64,000 nucleotides of DNA, taken from an uncultured Lachnospiraceae bacterium. GTDB taxonomy: Bacteria; Bacillota; Clostridia; Lachnospirales; Lachnospiraceae. The stretch spans positions 62,001 through 126,000 of the forward strand of contig URXX01000003.1 of the NCBI GenBank assembly GCA_900551895.1, given 5' to 3'. The notes below the pieces were generated by a model that worked only from the letters and a program-made list of their open reading frames with translations, made no database searches and had not been told where the DNA came from. Positions 9,024 to 17,459 of the stretch are shown here, piece after piece. Each line of letters starts with the position of its first letter. Position 1 is the stretch's first letter. The position numbers were made by a program, and so were the translations under genes.

Positions 9024-9626
9024 TTATGGCTGTACAATTTTGGTTGCCCCTGCCATTTTTTCTACGATTGTGTACATATTTGTCACTGAACCTACCGCTA
9101 ACTTATCTGTTAAATTGTAGTAATTCAGACAAGTTCCGCAAGTTAAAATTTCCACACCCTGCTCTGCAAGATGTTTTAAATCTTCAAGACAGTCAGAACC
9201 TTCTGCCGTCAATGTTGCTCCTCCGTTGTAGAACAACATTGTCTTTGGAAGTGTTTCCAACTGTGTCACCGCAAAAATAAATCCTTTGATAAGCACTTTT
9301 CCAAGTTCATCATTTCCGCTTCCCATACGGTCTGAGGAAATAACAATGACTGTGTTCTCTTCTTTCTTTGTGTCACAGCAGACGTCTTCTGCATCTTTCC
9401 TAACTGCTCCGTTCATTTCAATTGTTACTTTATATTCTTTCTCGGAAATTTTTTCAGAAGTAACCACTCCACCTGCCGATGATGCCATTTTCGTCACATT
9501 CTGTACGGCAACTTCATTATCAACAGATACTTCTATTACTTCCGGCCCTGTCACTTCCTGCATTGCCTTTTTTGTTTTAATTACCGGAATCGGGCAATTA
9601 TCGCCCATTGCATTTACTTTAATCAT
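9024..9626 (-). CDS. yedF: selenium metabolism protein YedF
   Basis: A 200-residue two-part protein. Residues 1-70 are a TusA-like domain with the motif MGDNCPIPV (persulfide/selenopersulfide cysteine). Residues about 95-200 form a DsrE-like domain with a LTCGTCLNYY cysteine pair. This fusion is the YedF subfamily that accompanies selD and selA in many anaerobes. It is the first gene of the yedF-selD-selA-selB-lysR transcript. A role in delivering selenium to SelD is inferred from context. Confidence 0.9.
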   Translation of the reverse strand: MIKVNAMGDNCPIPVIKTKKAMQEVTGPEVIEVSVDNEVAVQNVTKMASSAGGVVTSEKISEKEYKVTIEMNGAVRKDAEDVCCDTKKEENTVIVISSDRMGSGNDELGKVLIKGFIFAVTQLETLPKTMLFYNGGATLTAEGSDCLEDLKHLAEQGVEILTCGTCLNYYNLTDKLAVGSVTNMYTIVEKMAGATKIVQP

Positions 9627-9689
9627 TCCTATATCACCTTTCCTATTTTTTAAGAATGACCCTCTTTTTCATTCTTCACCCATAAATTC

Positions 9690-9718
9690 ATTTTATCACT
9701 CCCCTTTAAAAAGGTAAA
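9690..9718 (-). promoter_or_regulatory. promoter of the yedF-selDAB-lysR operon
   Basis: Minus strand: TTTACC, 17 bases, TAAAAT. The 5' leader (about 9627-9683) contains a small hairpin, AAGAATGA/TCATTCTT at 9652-9676, with no T-tract. Confidence 0.5.
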
Positions 9719-9803
9719 CCTAAAAATAATCTATACTTCCCTTTTAATTCTTGCTATAATGACTTTATATGAAATGAAATTGATACGAAAGGATTTTAAT
9801 ATT

Positions 9804-10664
9804 ATGTGGATAGCAGACGGCTGGAAAGATTATGAAGTGATAGACTCCTCCAATGGAGAAAAATTAGAACGCTGGGGAGATTACCTCCTTGTCAGACCTG
9901 ACCCGCAGGTAATATGGGATACCCCTAAAACAAATAAAGGCTGGAGAAAAATGAACGGTCATTACCACCGCAGTAAAAAAGGCGGCGGAGAATGGGAATT
10001 TTTTGATTTGCCCGAACAGTGGCAAATTCATTACAAAGATTTAACATTTAACCTGAAACCATTCAGTTTTAAACATACGGGACTTTTTCCCGAGCAGGCG
10101 ACAAACTGGGATTGGTTCTCAGAGAAAATCAGAAACGCAGGACGTCCGATTAAAGTGTTGAATTTATTTGCTTACACAGGCGGCGCTACATTGGCTGCGG
10201 CAAGCGCCGGAGCAAGCGTTACTCACGTGGACGCCTCCAAAGGTATGGTTACATGGGCAAAGGAAAACGCAGTTTCCTCAGGACTTAAGGACGCGCCTAT
10301 TCGCTGGCTTGTAGATGACTGCGTGAAATTTGTGGAAAGAGAAATCCGAAGAGGCAACCATTATGACGCCATTATTATGGATCCTCCTTCTTACGGAAGA
10401 GGACCTAAGGGAGAAATATGGAAAATCGAGGACGCCATTCATCCATTGATAAAACTCTGTACACAGATTTTATCCGACGATCCTCTTTTCTTCTTAATCA
10501 ACTCCTATACAACAGGGCTTGCGCCTTCTGTTCTCACTTATATGCTTGCGACAGAATTGAAAAAATTTGACGGATTAGTAGAGGCACAGGAAATCGGACT
10601 TCCGGTTTCAAGCAACGGACTTGTTCTTCCTTGCGGTGCATCCGGACGTTGGGAAAGGAAATAA
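9804..10664 (+). CDS. class I SAM-dependent methyltransferase (RlmI/RlmL-like)
   Basis: A 286-residue methyltransferase. The SAM-binding motif is LFAYTGGATLAAASAGASV, followed by an acidic HVDASKG motif, and the catalytic motif IMDPPSYGRG is of the NPPY/DPPS type used by rRNA methyltransferases related to RlmI/RlmK. I start at the ATG in MWIADGWKDYE because an AAAGGA site lies just upstream; an earlier in-frame ATG at 9759 has no ribosome site. A TATAAT box lies near 9755. The substrate is probably rRNA but cannot be fixed from sequence. Confidence 0.82.
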   Translation: MWIADGWKDYEVIDSSNGEKLERWGDYLLVRPDPQVIWDTPKTNKGWRKMNGHYHRSKKGGGEWEFFDLPEQWQIHYKDLTFNLKPFSFKHTGLFPEQATNWDWFSEKIRNAGRPIKVLNLFAYTGGATLAAASAGASVTHVDASKGMVTWAKENAVSSGLKDAPIRWLVDDCVKFVEREIRRGNHYDAIIMDPPSYGRGPKGEIWKIEDAIHPLIKLCTQILSDDPLFFLINSYTTGLAPSVLTYMLATELKKFDGLVEAQEIGLPVSSNGLVLPCGASGRWERK

Positions 10665-10668
10665 GAAA

Positions 10669-11568
10669 ATGAAAAAATTCAGAAAAATCGTGGCGATTGA
10701 GCCTGTAAATATGCTCCCTTTTGGGGAGGAAAAATTTCGTACACATTGCGAAGAACTTATTTTATTTAACGATATTCCGTCCTCGTCAGATGAGGTAATC
10801 AGACGTATCGGTGACGCAGACTGCCTTTTAGTCAGTTACACCACCTCTGTTACGGAAGAAATTTTGTCTGCCTGCCCAAATTTAAAATATATCGGTATGT
10901 GCTGCAGCCTTTACTCTGAAGAAAGCGCCAGTGTGGATATTCGATATGCAAGAGAACACGGTATTACCGTAACAGGCATACGCGACTACGGCGACAACGG
11001 GGTTGCCGAATATGTAGTCAGCGAACTGGTAGAACTATTGCACGGGTTTCACGGCAAAAAATCATTCTTTGATGAACCTGCCGAACTGACAGATTTAAAA
11101 GTCGGTATTCTCGGCATGGGAACAACGGGACAGATTGTGGCAAATGCCCTCCGTTTCTTCGGCTCAAATATTTCCTATTACAGCCGCACAAGAAAAGAAA
11201 ATATAGAAGAAAACGGTATTATCTACAAAGATTTGCACGCTCTTCTGAAAGAATGTGACGTTATCTGCTGTTGTCTGAGCAAAAATGTTACTCTTCTTCA
11301 CGAGGAAGAATTGAAAATTCTCGGCAGCCACAAAATTATTTTCAACACAGCGCTCAGCCCGTCTTTCGATATAAAAGCAATGGAAAAATGGCTTTCCAAC
11401 CATGAAAACCACTATTACTGCGACACTCTTATGGCAGTTGGAAATGAGGATTTCCTCTCTCTTCCAAATGTACATTGTGCAAAGCAGTCAGCGGGCATGA
11501 CAAAACAGGCGGTGGAAAGATTAAATCAAAAAGTGATCCATAATATGGAGCAATATTTACAACAGTAA
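10669..11568 (+). CDS. D-2-hydroxyacid dehydrogenase-like protein with altered catalytic residues
   Basis: A 299-residue protein of the D-isomer-specific 2-hydroxyacid dehydrogenase family. The Rossmann motif VGILGMGTTGQ is near residue 145, and GVAEYVVSELVELL precedes it. The start is the ATG after AGGAAATAAGAAA, four bases past the methyltransferase stop, so the pair is an operon. The usual NTARG arginine region reads NTALSPSFD, and the usual TPHIAG histidine region reads AKQSAGMT, so the classical Arg and His are not where expected. It may bind NAD without the standard chemistry, or use other residues. Confidence 0.75.
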   Translation: MKKFRKIVAIEPVNMLPFGEEKFRTHCEELILFNDIPSSSDEVIRRIGDADCLLVSYTTSVTEEILSACPNLKYIGMCCSLYSEESASVDIRYAREHGITVTGIRDYGDNGVAEYVVSELVELLHGFHGKKSFFDEPAELTDLKVGILGMGTTGQIVANALRFFGSNISYYSRTRKENIEENGIIYKDLHALLKECDVICCCLSKNVTLLHEEELKILGSHKIIFNTALSPSFDIKAMEKWLSNHENHYYCDTLMAVGNEDFLSLPNVHCAKQSAGMTKQAVERLNQKVIHNMEQYLQQ

Positions 11569-11575
11569 ACAACGC

Positions 11576-11613
11576 AAAAGAGGAGAAACCCTTTCAAAAG
11601 TTTCTCCTCTTTT
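11576..11613. terminator. bidirectional terminator
   Basis: A 14-bp perfect stem AAAAGAGGAGAAAC/GTTTCTCCTCTTTT with a ten-base loop between convergent genes; the A and T runs serve both strands. Confidence 0.85.
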
Positions 11614-11614
11614 C

Positions 11615-12274
11615 TTATTCTCTTGCTTCTCTTCTCAATATATCAATCGCCTCGTCAAGCGTAGTAATCACTCTCCATGCTTTTCGGCGTGTTTCCCTGT
11701 CCGGCTGAACTAAATCAGGAACCATAATCACATCTATCCCCGCCGCCGTGGCAGATTCTACACCTGCAGGTGCGTCTTCAAAAGCAACACAGTATTCCGG
11801 TCTTACTTCCAAAAGTCTGCATGCTTTCTCATAAATTTCCGGATTCGGCTTTGATTTCGTCACCATATCTCCACAGACAAACACATCAAAATATTCATAT
11901 AGTCCTGCCTTTTTAAACATTTCCTCCACATACGGTCTTCTCGATGAAGTAACTACAGCCATGCGATACCCCAACTGTTTCGCATAATGAATTAATTCGC
12001 TTGCCCCCGACTTAATCGCAAGTCCTTCTTCTCCCACAATAGCATAAAAATTCTCTCTTGCCAAATCTCTAAACTTGTCATACGGAAACTCTTCTCCAAA
12101 TACGCCTTTAAAATATTCGCCCCTGCTTTTTGCATTCATTCCAAGTGTATTATAAATATGATCCCCGATATTCCCGTATCCGAGAGTATCTCCCGCCATA
12201 TTCCATGAACGCTGCACAACCTTCTCAGAGTCAAAAATCAATCCGTCCATATCAAATAGTAGTGCTTTTAACAT
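11615..12274 (-). CDS. HAD-family phosphatase / beta-phosphoglucomutase-like
   Basis: A 219-residue HAD hydrolase. Motif I is FDMDGLIFDSE, motif II VTSSRR, motif III KSKPNPEIY and motif IV FEDAPAGVESA, all intact. The four-helix cap after motif I is the subfamily I type shared by beta-phosphoglucomutases and sugar-phosphate phosphatases. It lies 17 bases after maf and is probably co-transcribed. The substrate is not predictable. Confidence 0.85.
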   Translation of the reverse strand: MLKALLFDMDGLIFDSEKVVQRSWNMAGDTLGYGNIGDHIYNTLGMNAKSRGEYFKGVFGEEFPYDKFRDLARENFYAIVGEEGLAIKSGASELIHYAKQLGYRMAVVTSSRRPYVEEMFKKAGLYEYFDVFVCGDMVTKSKPNPEIYEKACRLLEVRPEYCVAFEDAPAGVESATAAGIDVIMVPDLVQPDRETRRKAWRVITTLDEAIDILRREARE

Positions 12275-12291
12275 ACACCCGCCCTCTTTCT

Positions 12292-12861
12292 TTATATTTT
12301 TATCGTATGGTAAATATAAGAAACCGGTAATCCGACTACATTATAATAATCCCCTTCAATCTTCTCTATAAACGGTGCAAATCTTCCCTGAATAGCGTAT
12401 GCACCCGCCTTGTCCTTATACTCATTTGTGTCTAGATAATCATTTATTTCTTTTTCGTTCATCGGAGAAACAAACACTTTTGTTTCCACTGCTTCATTTA
12501 CCGTTTCTCTGTTACCACTTTTATCATAACACAAAATGGCAACTCCTGTGTAAACTTTATGAACTTTTCCCTGTATACTTTTAATCATTTCAAAGGCATC
12601 TTCCCTATTTTTCGGTTTTCCAAGCACTTTTCCTTCATGGGAAACAATAGTGTCCGCACCTATGATAATGACGTCGCTTTTCTCCACCATTTCAGACACG
12701 TGATTTGCCTTCAAAAGCGAAAGTTCCTTTACGATTTCATTGGGACTGCTGCTCTCGTAAATTTCCTCCTTGTCGCTCACCAAAATTTCAAACTGCATCC
12801 CAATCTGCTCCAAAATTTCTTTTCTTCTCGGAGATGCCGATGCCAAAATAATCTTTTTCAT
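12292..12861 (-). CDS. maf: Maf-family nucleotide pyrophosphatase
   Basis: A 189-residue Maf/YhdE protein that hydrolyses non-canonical or modified nucleoside triphosphates, which guards against their incorporation. Motifs are ASASPRRKEIL at the N-terminus, GADTIVSHEGKVLGKP in the middle and DKAGAYAIQG near the end. I use the ATG at 12859-12861: AGGAGG is eight bases upstream, whereas the upstream in-frame ATG sits too close to that site. It is followed by the HAD gene in the same direction. Confidence 0.9.
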   Translation of the reverse strand: MKKIILASASPRRKEILEQIGMQFEILVSDKEEIYESSSPNEIVKELSLLKANHVSEMVEKSDVIIIGADTIVSHEGKVLGKPKNREDAFEMIKSIQGKVHKVYTGVAILCYDKSGNRETVNEAVETKVFVSPMNEKEINDYLDTNEYKDKAGAYAIQGRFAPFIEKIEGDYYNVVGLPVSYIYHTIKI

Positions 12862-12885
12862 TTTCATTTCCTCCTGATATATATG

Positions 12886-12910
12886 CAAAAACACCCGCTG
12901 TGGCAGGTGT
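12886..12910 (-). terminator. terminator after the chorismate mutase/shikimate kinase gene
   Basis: Minus-strand stem ACACCTGC/GCGGGTGT (one G-U pair) with CACA loop, then TTTTTG, ten bases after the stop codon. Confidence 0.75.
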
Positions 12911-12920
12911 CTGCAATGTC

Positions 12921-13697
12921 TTATCTTTCTTCTAATTTTTGAATCATCTCTTCACAAATCTGAAGAACTGTTTTTTTGTCGGTATTCACTGTAATATCTG
13001 CCACCTTTTCATACTTATCAGCCCGTTCTTCCAACATTTGGCAAATCCACTCTTTATTCTTCTTCCCTTTTAACAACGGACGCTCTTCACTATCCTGCAC
13101 CCTATCCAAAATTTCTTCTGCCGATGCCGTTAAAAGAACTACTTTACCCTGCTTTTTCAACTTATCAATATTTTCTTCACGAAGCACAACTCCTCCGCCG
13201 CAGGAGATGACGATATGTTCCCGCGACTGTAATTCCTCGAGAAGTTCCGTTTCCATTCGGCGAAAATGTTCCTCTCCATATGCGGAAAATATTTCCTCCA
13301 CAGACATTCCTGCCCGTTTTTCAATCTCCTTATCCATTTCCACCACGTCCATAGCAAATCTCTCGCCCATATATTCTGCCAGTGTCGTTTTTCCGGTTCC
13401 CATAAAACCGATCAAAACAATATTATGCGGAAAAAGTTTCTTTCCCTGAATGCGTTTCCAGTTCCATGCAATACATGAAAATACATCCATAATCTCTTCT
13501 TTATATGGATTGCCTTTCAATTTCTCCTCCAGCCTTTTCACTCTTTTTTCTCTCTGCATCGGCTGTAAAATAAGCATTCCGTGTTCTTCTTTATATTCCA
13601 GCATTTTCTCAAAAATGTTACTTCTCTCCGTCAAATCTTCGATTATTTTTTCGTCACACAATGCAAGTTGTTCTCTGTATAGTTCCAAATCATTCAT
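12921..13697 (-). CDS. aroK: fusion: chorismate mutase (N-term) and shikimate kinase (C-term)
   Basis: A 258-residue bifunctional candidate. Residues 1-85 look like an AroQ-type chorismate mutase helix bundle (YREQLALCDEKIIEDLTER, then a basic MQREKRVKRLEEK segment). Residues 92-258 are shikimate kinase: Walker A GFMGTGKTT, DKEIEKRAGMSVEEIF, and the CGGGVV shikimate-binding motif. Both steps belong to aromatic amino acid synthesis, though they are not consecutive. No other aro genes are adjacent. Confidence 0.88.
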   Translation of the reverse strand: MNDLELYREQLALCDEKIIEDLTERSNIFEKMLEYKEEHGMLILQPMQREKRVKRLEEKLKGNPYKEEIMDVFSCIAWNWKRIQGKKLFPHNIVLIGFMGTGKTTLAEYMGERFAMDVVEMDKEIEKRAGMSVEEIFSAYGEEHFRRMETELLEELQSREHIVISCGGGVVLREENIDKLKKQGKVVLLTASAEEILDRVQDSEERPLLKGKKNKEWICQMLEERADKYEKVADITVNTDKKTVLQICEEMIQKLEER

Positions 13698-13781
13698 ACG
13701 TCTTTTTCCTTTCCTCTTTTATGGAAATTGTAATTATTTAATTATATACAGAGTATACAAAACTCTTGAATATTGTGCAAC

Positions 13782-13812
13782 AAAAAAATAGAGAGCCGAA
13801 ACTCTCTATTTT
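13782..13812 (-). terminator. terminator of ssrA
   Basis: Minus-strand perfect 11-bp stem AAAATAGAGAG/CTCTCTATTTT with TTTCGG loop and a T7 tail, just after the tmRNA 3' end. Confidence 0.85.
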
Positions 13813-13829
13813 CATCCTTTTGCTAAAAA

Positions 13830-14173
13830 TGGACCTGAGGGGAATCGAACCCCTGTCCGAAAGCCCGTCCATCCAGGCATCTCCCATCACAGTCATCATT
13901 TTGAAATTCCCTCCGCCGACCGTCTGATGACGAACTGTCGGTTTCAGTAGCTTCATAAGTTCTTCCATTCCCTCAAAGCTTTGGAAACGAAGTGCCTCAC
14001 CTCGTTGAAGCCGGTTACTTAAGCAGTGAGCGACTTAAGGCCGACTGCTGCCACTAGGCAGCGTACGCTAAATTTTCGTCTGCGTTTAATTTTAATTTGC
14101 GGATTGTTGTGCGGTCCCGCACCGCAGATGGCTTCCCAAACTTCAGAACCCCCGTCGAAACCAGTACAAGCCC
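13830..14173 (-). ncRNA. ssrA: tmRNA (ssrA)
   Basis: Transfer-messenger RNA that rescues stalled ribosomes with SmpB. The 3' end holds the tRNA-like T arm (GGGGTTCGATTCCCC), and its acceptor strand CAGGTCC pairs with GGGCTTG at the 5' end (two G-U pairs); the T-arm TTCGA and 5' GGTTTCGACGGGG elements are both clear. CCA is not encoded. The tag reading frame near 14040-14090 ends in a TAG and reads KLKLNADENLAYAA, with the hydrophobic AYAA end expected for protease recognition. The exact resume codon is uncertain. Its promoter is a perfect consensus, and smpB lies just upstream. Confidence 0.95.
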
Positions 14174-14208
14174 TGAATATCAGTACTGATTTGGTTTAAT
14201 ACAGATAC

Positions 14209-14237
14209 ATTATAGTGTAGCACTTTTCACTTGTCAA
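14209..14237 (-). promoter_or_regulatory. ssrA promoter
   Basis: Minus strand: TTGACA, exactly 17 bases, TATAAT. This is a perfect sigma-A consensus, as expected for an abundant stable RNA; start site near 14202. Confidence 0.85.
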
Positions 14238-14245
14238 GTCACTCC

Positions 14246-14479
14246 CTAGTCTAATCCAAGAATTTCTGCTAAAACCTCTATCATAATTTCATTTGTGCAT
14301 GACTTTACATATCCCATCATATGCAGGGAAATCTCGTCCTGTTTCTGTGCCTCTGTTAGTTTATCGTTATGCTTCGTCTGGTCAATCAACTGAATCAACT
14401 GCGGAGTCAGTTCCTCATAAATTTCCACTGTCGTTTCTGTCACTAATTTGCTCAATGCTTCTTTCGTTGTCGGTACCAT
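14246..14479 (-). CDS. small hypothetical protein between smpB and ssrA
   Basis: A 77-residue acidic, mostly helical protein I do not recognise. It starts eight bases after the smpB stop, behind an AGGAGG-like site, so it is co-transcribed with smpB. No signal peptide or membrane segment is visible. One possible clue is its conserved-looking start (MVPTTKEALSKLV), but no motif supports a function. Confidence 0.6.
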   Translation of the reverse strand: MVPTTKEALSKLVTETTVEIYEELTPQLIQLIDQTKHNDKLTEAQKQDEISLHMMGYVKSCTNEIMIEVLAEILGLD

Positions 14480-14487
14480 ATTTCCTC

Positions 14488-14955
14488 CTATCCCAGATTA
14501 CGAATTTTAAATTCTCTCTGCGCCTCTCTTTTTTGGTCTTTCTTTGCAATATCGTCACGTTTATCATATAACTTCTTTCCTCTTGCAAGCCCGATTTCCA
14601 CTTTAACAAGACTGCCCTTAAAGTAGATTTTTAAGGGAACGATTGCCATTCCCTTTTCTTTTGTCTTACCGAGCAATTTATTAATTTCAGACTTGTGCAG
14701 AAGAAGTTTCTTCACGCGAAGAGGGTCTTTGTTAAAAATATTTCCTTTTTCATACGGACTGATGTGCATTCCGTAAATAAACATTTCCCCGTTTTCAATA
14801 CGGATAAATGACTCCTTAATACTGCACTTTCCCATGCGGAGTGATTTTACTTCCGTTCCGTGAAGAGAAATGCCCACCTCGTAGGTGTCTAAAATGAAAT
14901 AATCGTGATACGCTTTTTTATTATTTGCAATTAATTTGCCCTCTGCCTTTGCCAT
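14488..14955 (-). CDS. smpB: SsrA-binding protein SmpB
   Basis: A 155-residue SmpB, which brings tmRNA to stalled ribosomes. It has the family segments LIANNKKAYHDYFILDTYEVG and GTEVKSLRMGKCS, and a lysine/arginine-rich C-terminal tail that reads the empty A site. The start is the ATG behind AGGAG; a 9-codon extension lacks a ribosome site. It lies four bases after rnr, in the classic secG-rnr-smpB-ssrA order. Confidence 0.95.
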   Translation of the reverse strand: MAKAEGKLIANNKKAYHDYFILDTYEVGISLHGTEVKSLRMGKCSIKESFIRIENGEMFIYGMHISPYEKGNIFNKDPLRVKKLLLHKSEINKLLGKTKEKGMAIVPLKIYFKGSLVKVEIGLARGKKLYDKRDDIAKKDQKREAQREFKIRNLG

Positions 14956-14959
14956 AATT

Positions 14960-17086
14960 CTACTCTCCTTCTGCCAGTTCAAAATCGATTGTTCTCTGTA
15001 ACTTGTCTACGCCCAGCACACGAACATTTACGGTCTGCCCGAGTTTATATACTTTATTTGTATGCTCGCCCACCATTTCATATCTCTCCTCATAATAATT
15101 ATAGTGGTCATCATACATATTGGTCACATGAATAAGCCCCTCTATCGTATTGGAAAGTTCAACGTACATTCCCCATTTTGTTATGCTTGAAATAACGCCC
15201 TCAAAAACCTGTCCGATACGGTCTTCCATATATTCCGCCTTTTTCAGTTTTATCGTTTCTCGTTCCGCCTCTTCCGCACGTCGTTCCATTTCACTGGAAT
15301 GTTTTGCCACTTCCGTCAACATTCCTTCGTAATGCTCCCTGCGGTTTGCATTCATGCGTCCCCTTATATTTTCCTTAATAATACGGTGAATCTGTAAATC
15401 CGGATATCGTCTGATCGGCGATGTAAAATGACAGTAATACGGCGCCGCAAGCCCAAAATGTCCCGTATTGTCCGGCGTATATTTCGCCTGCTTCATAGAG
15501 CGGAGAGCCAGTCTGCTGATAAGCATTTCCTCCGGTGTTCCCTCCACTTTTGTCAAAAGTTTCTGCACCTCTTTCGGTCGCACCGCATTGTTTGCAATAT
15601 GAAGAGAATGTCCGAAATTATTAATAAAAATCGCCAATTTTTTAATTTTCTCCTCGTCCGGTGTTTCATGGGTACGGTATACAAACGGTATCTCCTGCCA
15701 AAAATAATCCTCTGCCACCGTTTCATTGGCAATCAACATAAAGTCCTCGATAATCTTTGTCGCCACGTTTCTGTCATACGGTTTTAGTTCCAACGGCTTT
15801 CCGTTTTCGTCCAATATCATTTTTGTTTCGGGAAAATCAAAATCAATCGAACCTCGCTTTTTACGTTTTCCACGCAAAATATCCGCCAGTTCCTCCATTA
15901 ATTGAAACATCGGATAAAACTCTTTATATTTCTCAATTTCCTGTTCGTCATTTTCTTCCAAAATCTTCTTCACGCTTGTATACGTCATTCGTCTGTTGAC
16001 ACAGATAACCGTCTCCGCTATCTTATGGTCAATCACTTCCCCTTTCGGCGTAATCGTCATAATACAACTGAGTGCAAGTCTGTCCTCCCCTTCATTCAAA
16101 GAACAGATACCGTTTGAAAGTGCATGCGGAAGCATCGGAATAACTCTATCCGCCAAATATACACTCGTTCCGCGTTTATACGCCTCTCTGTCCAACGCAC
16201 TGTTTTCCTGCACATAGTTTGCCACATCTGCGATATGAACGCCGAGCAGATAATTATTTCCATCTCTTCTTATGGAAATGGCATCGTCCAAATCTTTCGC
16301 ATCCTCTCCGTCAATCGTCACCATGTCCCAATCACGAATATCCATTCTGCCCGCCATATCCGCAGGAATAATTTTATCGCCGACACGCTCCGCCTGATTC
16401 ATCACTTTTTCAGGAAATTCTACCGGCAGATCAAAATCTTTTACAATCGACATAATATCCGTTCCCGGTTCATTGATATGACCGATAATTTCCACAACTT
16501 TTCCTTCCGGCTTCTTTCCTACCTTACCATAAGAAGTCAGTTCCACCACAACTTTATGACCGGTTACCGCACCTTTTGAACGTTCCAGAGGAACAAATAC
16601 GTCCTGCGAAAACTTTGTATTATCCGGTATAACAAAACCAAAATTTTTGTTTCTCTGAAAATATCCGACCAGTCGTGTTGTCCCGTGGGATAAAATCTTT
16701 GTAATCTTTCCCTCTCTTCGTTTCCCCTCCGGCGCAGATTTAATGACAACTTCCACGCTATCCCCGTGAAACGCTCCGTTAATATCATCTTCCGAAATAA
16801 AAATATCTTCATCTTCGCCTTCAACCGTAACAAATCCAAATCCTCTCTGATGTGCCTGATACGTTCCCACAAGACTTTTCGCCTCGCCTTTTACATATTT
16901 GCCTTTCTTGGAAACTCTGATTTTCCCCTCCGCCTCAAGAGAGTCTAAAATCTTCTTCAATTCTCCCCTGTCTTCTCTCGGTACTTGCAAAAGAATGGCA
17001 AATTCCTTGATCTTCATCGGCACATAAAATTCGTCACAGATAAAATCATAGATCATCTTTTTTCTTTTCTCAAAAATCTCGTTCAT
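14960..17086 (-). CDS. rnr: ribonuclease R
   Basis: A 708-residue 3'-5' exoribonuclease that degrades structured RNA and works with tmRNA/SmpB in quality control. Order of domains: N-terminal winged helix (about 1-60), two cold-shock domains with RGFGFV and KNFGFV motifs, the RNB catalytic domain with the DDLDDA-type acidic motif (DGEDAKDLDDAIS), and a C-terminal S1 domain (WGMYVELSNTIEGLIHV). I choose the ATG at 17084-17086 behind AAGGAAG; a longer frame runs back into the secG terminator. Confidence 0.95.
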   Translation of the reverse strand: MNEIFEKRKKMIYDFICDEFYVPMKIKEFAILLQVPREDRGELKKILDSLEAEGKIRVSKKGKYVKGEAKSLVGTYQAHQRGFGFVTVEGEDEDIFISEDDINGAFHGDSVEVVIKSAPEGKRREGKITKILSHGTTRLVGYFQRNKNFGFVIPDNTKFSQDVFVPLERSKGAVTGHKVVVELTSYGKVGKKPEGKVVEIIGHINEPGTDIMSIVKDFDLPVEFPEKVMNQAERVGDKIIPADMAGRMDIRDWDMVTIDGEDAKDLDDAISIRRDGNNYLLGVHIADVANYVQENSALDREAYKRGTSVYLADRVIPMLPHALSNGICSLNEGEDRLALSCIMTITPKGEVIDHKIAETVICVNRRMTYTSVKKILEENDEQEIEKYKEFYPMFQLMEELADILRGKRKKRGSIDFDFPETKMILDENGKPLELKPYDRNVATKIIEDFMLIANETVAEDYFWQEIPFVYRTHETPDEEKIKKLAIFINNFGHSLHIANNAVRPKEVQKLLTKVEGTPEEMLISRLALRSMKQAKYTPDNTGHFGLAAPYYCHFTSPIRRYPDLQIHRIIKENIRGRMNANRREHYEGMLTEVAKHSSEMERRAEEAERETIKLKKAEYMEDRIGQVFEGVISSITKWGMYVELSNTIEGLIHVTNMYDDHYNYYEERYEMVGEHTNKVYKLGQTVNVRVLGVDKLQRTIDFELAEGE

Positions 17087-17115
17087 CTTTTCACTTCCTT
17101 TCTTCTTTGCAACAT

Positions 17116-17147
17116 AAAAGGAACACCCTACCTGAATAGAGTGTTCC
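17116..17147 (-). terminator. terminator after secG
   Basis: Minus-strand stem GGAACAC/GTGTTCC with a 14-base loop, then TTTT. It may only attenuate read-through into rnr. Confidence 0.65.
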
Positions 17148-17165
17148 ACTTTCTTTCATCATACA

Positions 17166-17408
17166 TTATGCAAATACTTTTAAGTTCAAAACTGCTGCTA
17201 ACACAACAAATAAAATTGCTAAGAACTTTGTAGATTTTACTAAAGCACCTTCCATAGAACGTCCTTTATTCTGTCCCCAGTAAGTATCGGCAGCACCGCT
17301 GATTGTTCCAAGCCCTGCTGATTTACCTTCCTGAAGTAGTACGATTGCTGTCAATGCGATACAGTCTATTGCAAATAAAATTGTAATTACCATTTTTAAA
17401 ATTTCCAT
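17166..17408 (-). CDS. secG: preprotein translocase subunit SecG
   Basis: An 80-residue membrane protein of the SecYEG channel. It has two transmembrane helices (about 5-25 and 58-78) flanking a cytoplasmic glycine-rich loop with the typical QEGKSAGLGTISGAA segment. Its position upstream of rnr-smpB-ssrA is the common Firmicutes arrangement. Confidence 0.93.
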   Translation of the reverse strand: MEILKMVITILFAIDCIALTAIVLLQEGKSAGLGTISGAADTYWGQNKGRSMEGALVKSTKFLAILFVVLAAVLNLKVFA

Positions 17409-17459
17409 TCAAATACACCTCCTACGGATAACACTAGGATTAGTGTATCACAAACACTG

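Noticed and set aside
9651..9691. Possible 13-codon leader peptide before yedF
   Set aside because: Its ATG overlaps the predicted -10 box, so it would lie upstream of the transcript start.
13738..13968. Minus-strand frame of 76 codons
   Set aside because: Lies in the tmRNA 3' half and its terminator.
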